Shown one piece after another: positions 4,927 through 6,215 of a DNA stretch of 6,215 bases. Under the pieces are notes generated by a model that had not been told where the DNA came from, did not search any database, and saw nothing but the letters and a program-made list of their open reading frames with translations. Position 1 is the stretch's first letter; every line of letters starts with the position of its first letter. The translations under genes were made by a program, and so were the position numbers. Source of the stretch: Syntrophomonas sp. (GTDB taxonomy: Bacteria > Bacillota > Syntrophomonadia > Syntrophomonadales > Syntrophomonadaceae); contig DLUN01000160.1 in the NCBI GenBank assembly GCA_003444615.1, forward strand, positions 1 to 6,215, in the 5' to 3' direction.

Positions 4927-6074
4927 AAGTCCGGGTGAAAGACATTATTTCTTTATTGGAAAAGCATTACCCTTTGAATCTGGCTGAAGAATGGGACAAT
5001 GTGGGGTTGCAGGTAGGTTCAATGGGCCGCGAAGTGGCTAAAGTAGCAGTGGCTCTGGAACTGGAGCATCAGGTATTGGACAAAGCCTGGCAAGAAAATG
5101 TGGATTTGATAATTACCCACCACCCCTTGATTTTTAAGGCCATTAAAAGCATCCAATTAGACACACCGGTGGGGAGCATGATTCGCAAACTGATAATGGC
5201 TGATATCAGCCTTTATGTGGCCCATACTAATTTGGATAGCGCTTCTAAAGGCGTAAATCAAATGCTGGCTGAGGCGATTGGTTTGACAGAAATCGAACCA
5301 TTGCCCTTAAAAAAAGCAGGCCAATATGAAGATTTGTATAAACTGGTAGTTTATGTACCCCAGACCCATATTAATGAAGTGCGTGAAACTATCAGCAGGG
5401 CGGGAGCCGGATTCATCGGCAAGTATTCTGACTGTACCTTTTACACATCGGGAATCGGCACCTTTAAACCTGGACCGGATGCCGATCCTTATATTGGACA
5501 GTCCGGACAGTTGGAACAAGTGGAGGAGTTCCGGTTAGAAACTATTTGCCCAGAACAGCGGTTAAAACCAGTAGTCGATGCGATGCTGCATTCACACCCC
5601 TATGAAGAAGTAGCCTATGATATATACAAGCTGGCAAAACTGGGCGCTCTGCACAGCCCGGGAAGAAGGGGAAGGTTACCCAAAGCCATTACTTTAAAGG
5701 AGTTTGCCGAACAGGTTCAGTCCCAACTGGGTATTTTATTCCTCAGAATGGTGGGCAAACCTGATAAATCAGTGCAAAAGGTGGCAGTAATTAGTGGTTC
5801 TGGAGCCAGTTATATTCCTGAAATTGCTGGACAAGCAGATGTGCTGGTCACTGGCGACTTAAAGTACCATGAGGCCAGAGATGCTGCGGCTATGGGGTTA
5901 GCCGTAATCGATGCCGGCCATCAGGCTACTGAGGAATTGGTGATCCAAGAGGTATGTAGTGTATTAGAACAAGAGAGTTTGCGGGCTGGTTGGCAGGTGG
6001 AATATATTCCTGTGTTGATAACCCCAGCCTGGGCAGATTTATGTGCAAAAGATTGTAAAAAGAAGGAATCATAA
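4923..6074 (+). CDS. Nif3-like dinuclear metal-binding protein (YqfO family)
   Basis: Member of the Nif3/DUF34 family, often named GTP cyclohydrolase 1 type 2 in databases, with true function unsettled. The 383 residues match the long, YqfO-type form. The N-terminal half has AEEWDNVGLQVG (21-32), the metal motif ITHHPLIF (64-71, His66 and His67) and AHTNLDSA (100-107, Asp105). An inserted PII/CutA-like domain covers about 137-236 (YKLVVYVPQTH to HSHPYEEVAYDIYKL). The C-terminal half carries the remaining metal ligands in GDLKYHEA (311-318) and DAGHQATEE (330-338, His333 and Glu337). All expected ligands are intact. The ATG overlaps the trmK stop (ATGA), implying coupled translation, and the pair trmK-nif3 is conserved in Firmicutes. 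A gene with an HD-GYP-type N-terminus starts 49 bases later with no visible terminator between. Confidence 0.95.
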   Translation: MKVRVKDIISLLEKHYPLNLAEEWDNVGLQVGSMGREVAKVAVALELEHQVLDKAWQENVDLIITHHPLIFKAIKSIQLDTPVGSMIRKLIMADISLYVAHTNLDSASKGVNQMLAEAIGLTEIEPLPLKKAGQYEDLYKLVVYVPQTHINEVRETISRAGAGFIGKYSDCTFYTSGIGTFKPGPDADPYIGQSGQLEQVEEFRLETICPEQRLKPVVDAMLHSHPYEEVAYDIYKLAKLGALHSPGRRGRLPKAITLKEFAEQVQSQLGILFLRMVGKPDKSVQKVAVISGSGASYIPEIAGQADVLVTGDLKYHEARDAAAMGLAVIDAGHQATEELVIQEVCSVLEQESLRAGWQVEYIPVLITPAWADLCAKDCKKKES

Positions 6075-6123
6075 AGAACCATGTAGAATAAAGAGGAGAA
6101 ACAGAAGCAGGGGAGTGAAATAC

Positions 6124-6215
6124 TTGCTGCGCATAAAGGTCAGCAACCTAAGACCAGGAGTCCGTTTAGGCAAGGACATCTATAGCTATGATTCTCAACT
6201 TCTGTTACCCCAGGG
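6124..6215 (+). CDS. Partial gene, N-terminus like HD-GYP/HD-domain signalling proteins
   Basis: Only the first 30 codons are in the window; the gene runs off the right edge. The translation (ML)RIKVSNLRPGVRLGKDIYSYDS then LLLPQG follows the pattern seen before the HD-GYP domain in many proteins: a basic strand, L-x-PG-x-x-L-x-x-D-(I/V)-Y, then LLPxG. Such proteins are usually cyclic-di-GMP phosphodiesterases or related HD hydrolases, but the catalytic part is not visible, so the product call is tentative. The TTG start has GGGGAG 8 bases upstream. An in-frame GTG at 6115 is the alternative; there the GGGGA would be too close and the next site (AGAGGAG, 6092-6098) rather far. It lies 49 bases after nif3, likely in the same transcript. 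Confidence 0.6.
   Translation, partial: MLRIKVSNLRPGVRLGKDIYSYDSQLLLPQ

Overview
The window looks like a chromosomal segment of a Gram-positive bacterium of the Firmicutes (Bacillota), most likely of the clostridial side. The reasons are strong AGGAGG-type ribosome binding sites, intrinsic terminators with T runs, a TPP riboswitch working through a terminator, and the TrmK-Nif3 gene pair (yqfN-yqfO order in Bacillus). The species cannot be named from the sequence. It is a dense, mostly ordinary housekeeping and transport region, with one unexplained stretch of about 220 bases.

Left part, minus strand (about 2357 down to 81): a thiamine-related operon. A promoter (TTGACC, 18-base spacer, TATAAT) drives a TPP riboswitch aptamer, then an intrinsic terminator that ends two bases before the first ribosome binding site. 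The genes that follow are a 95-residue MTH1187/YkoF-type thiamine-binding protein (GTG start), an ABC permease of the ThiX type that overlaps it by 26 bases, and a lipoprotein substrate-binding protein of the ThiY/NMT1-THI5 type. No ATPase gene is inside the window; it may lie beyond the left edge. The -10 box region of the promoter is a perfect 15-base tandem duplication.

Middle, plus strand (about 2400 to 3887): a divergently transcribed, stand-alone tryptophan synthase beta chain of the TrpB2 class, with its own promoter and a clean intrinsic terminator.

Right part, plus strand (about 3896 to the end): a likely promoter, then a leader of roughly 290 bases holding a GC-rich element (58% GC against 40% just upstream). 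Long imperfect inverted repeats bound this element, and it contains several hairpins. After it come trmK (tRNA m1A22 methyltransferase, with an unusual start), a Nif3/YqfO-type metal-binding protein coupled to it by an ATGA overlap, and the first 30 codons of a gene resembling the N-terminus of HD-GYP/HD-domain signalling proteins.

The three parts are functionally separate: thiamine or pyrimidine-precursor uptake shut off by TPP, indole-to-tryptophan conversion, and a tRNA modification/Nif3 operon. The most interesting target is the structured element in front of trmK. It could be a small mobile or repeat element, or a structured RNA leader, and the sequence alone does not decide between them.
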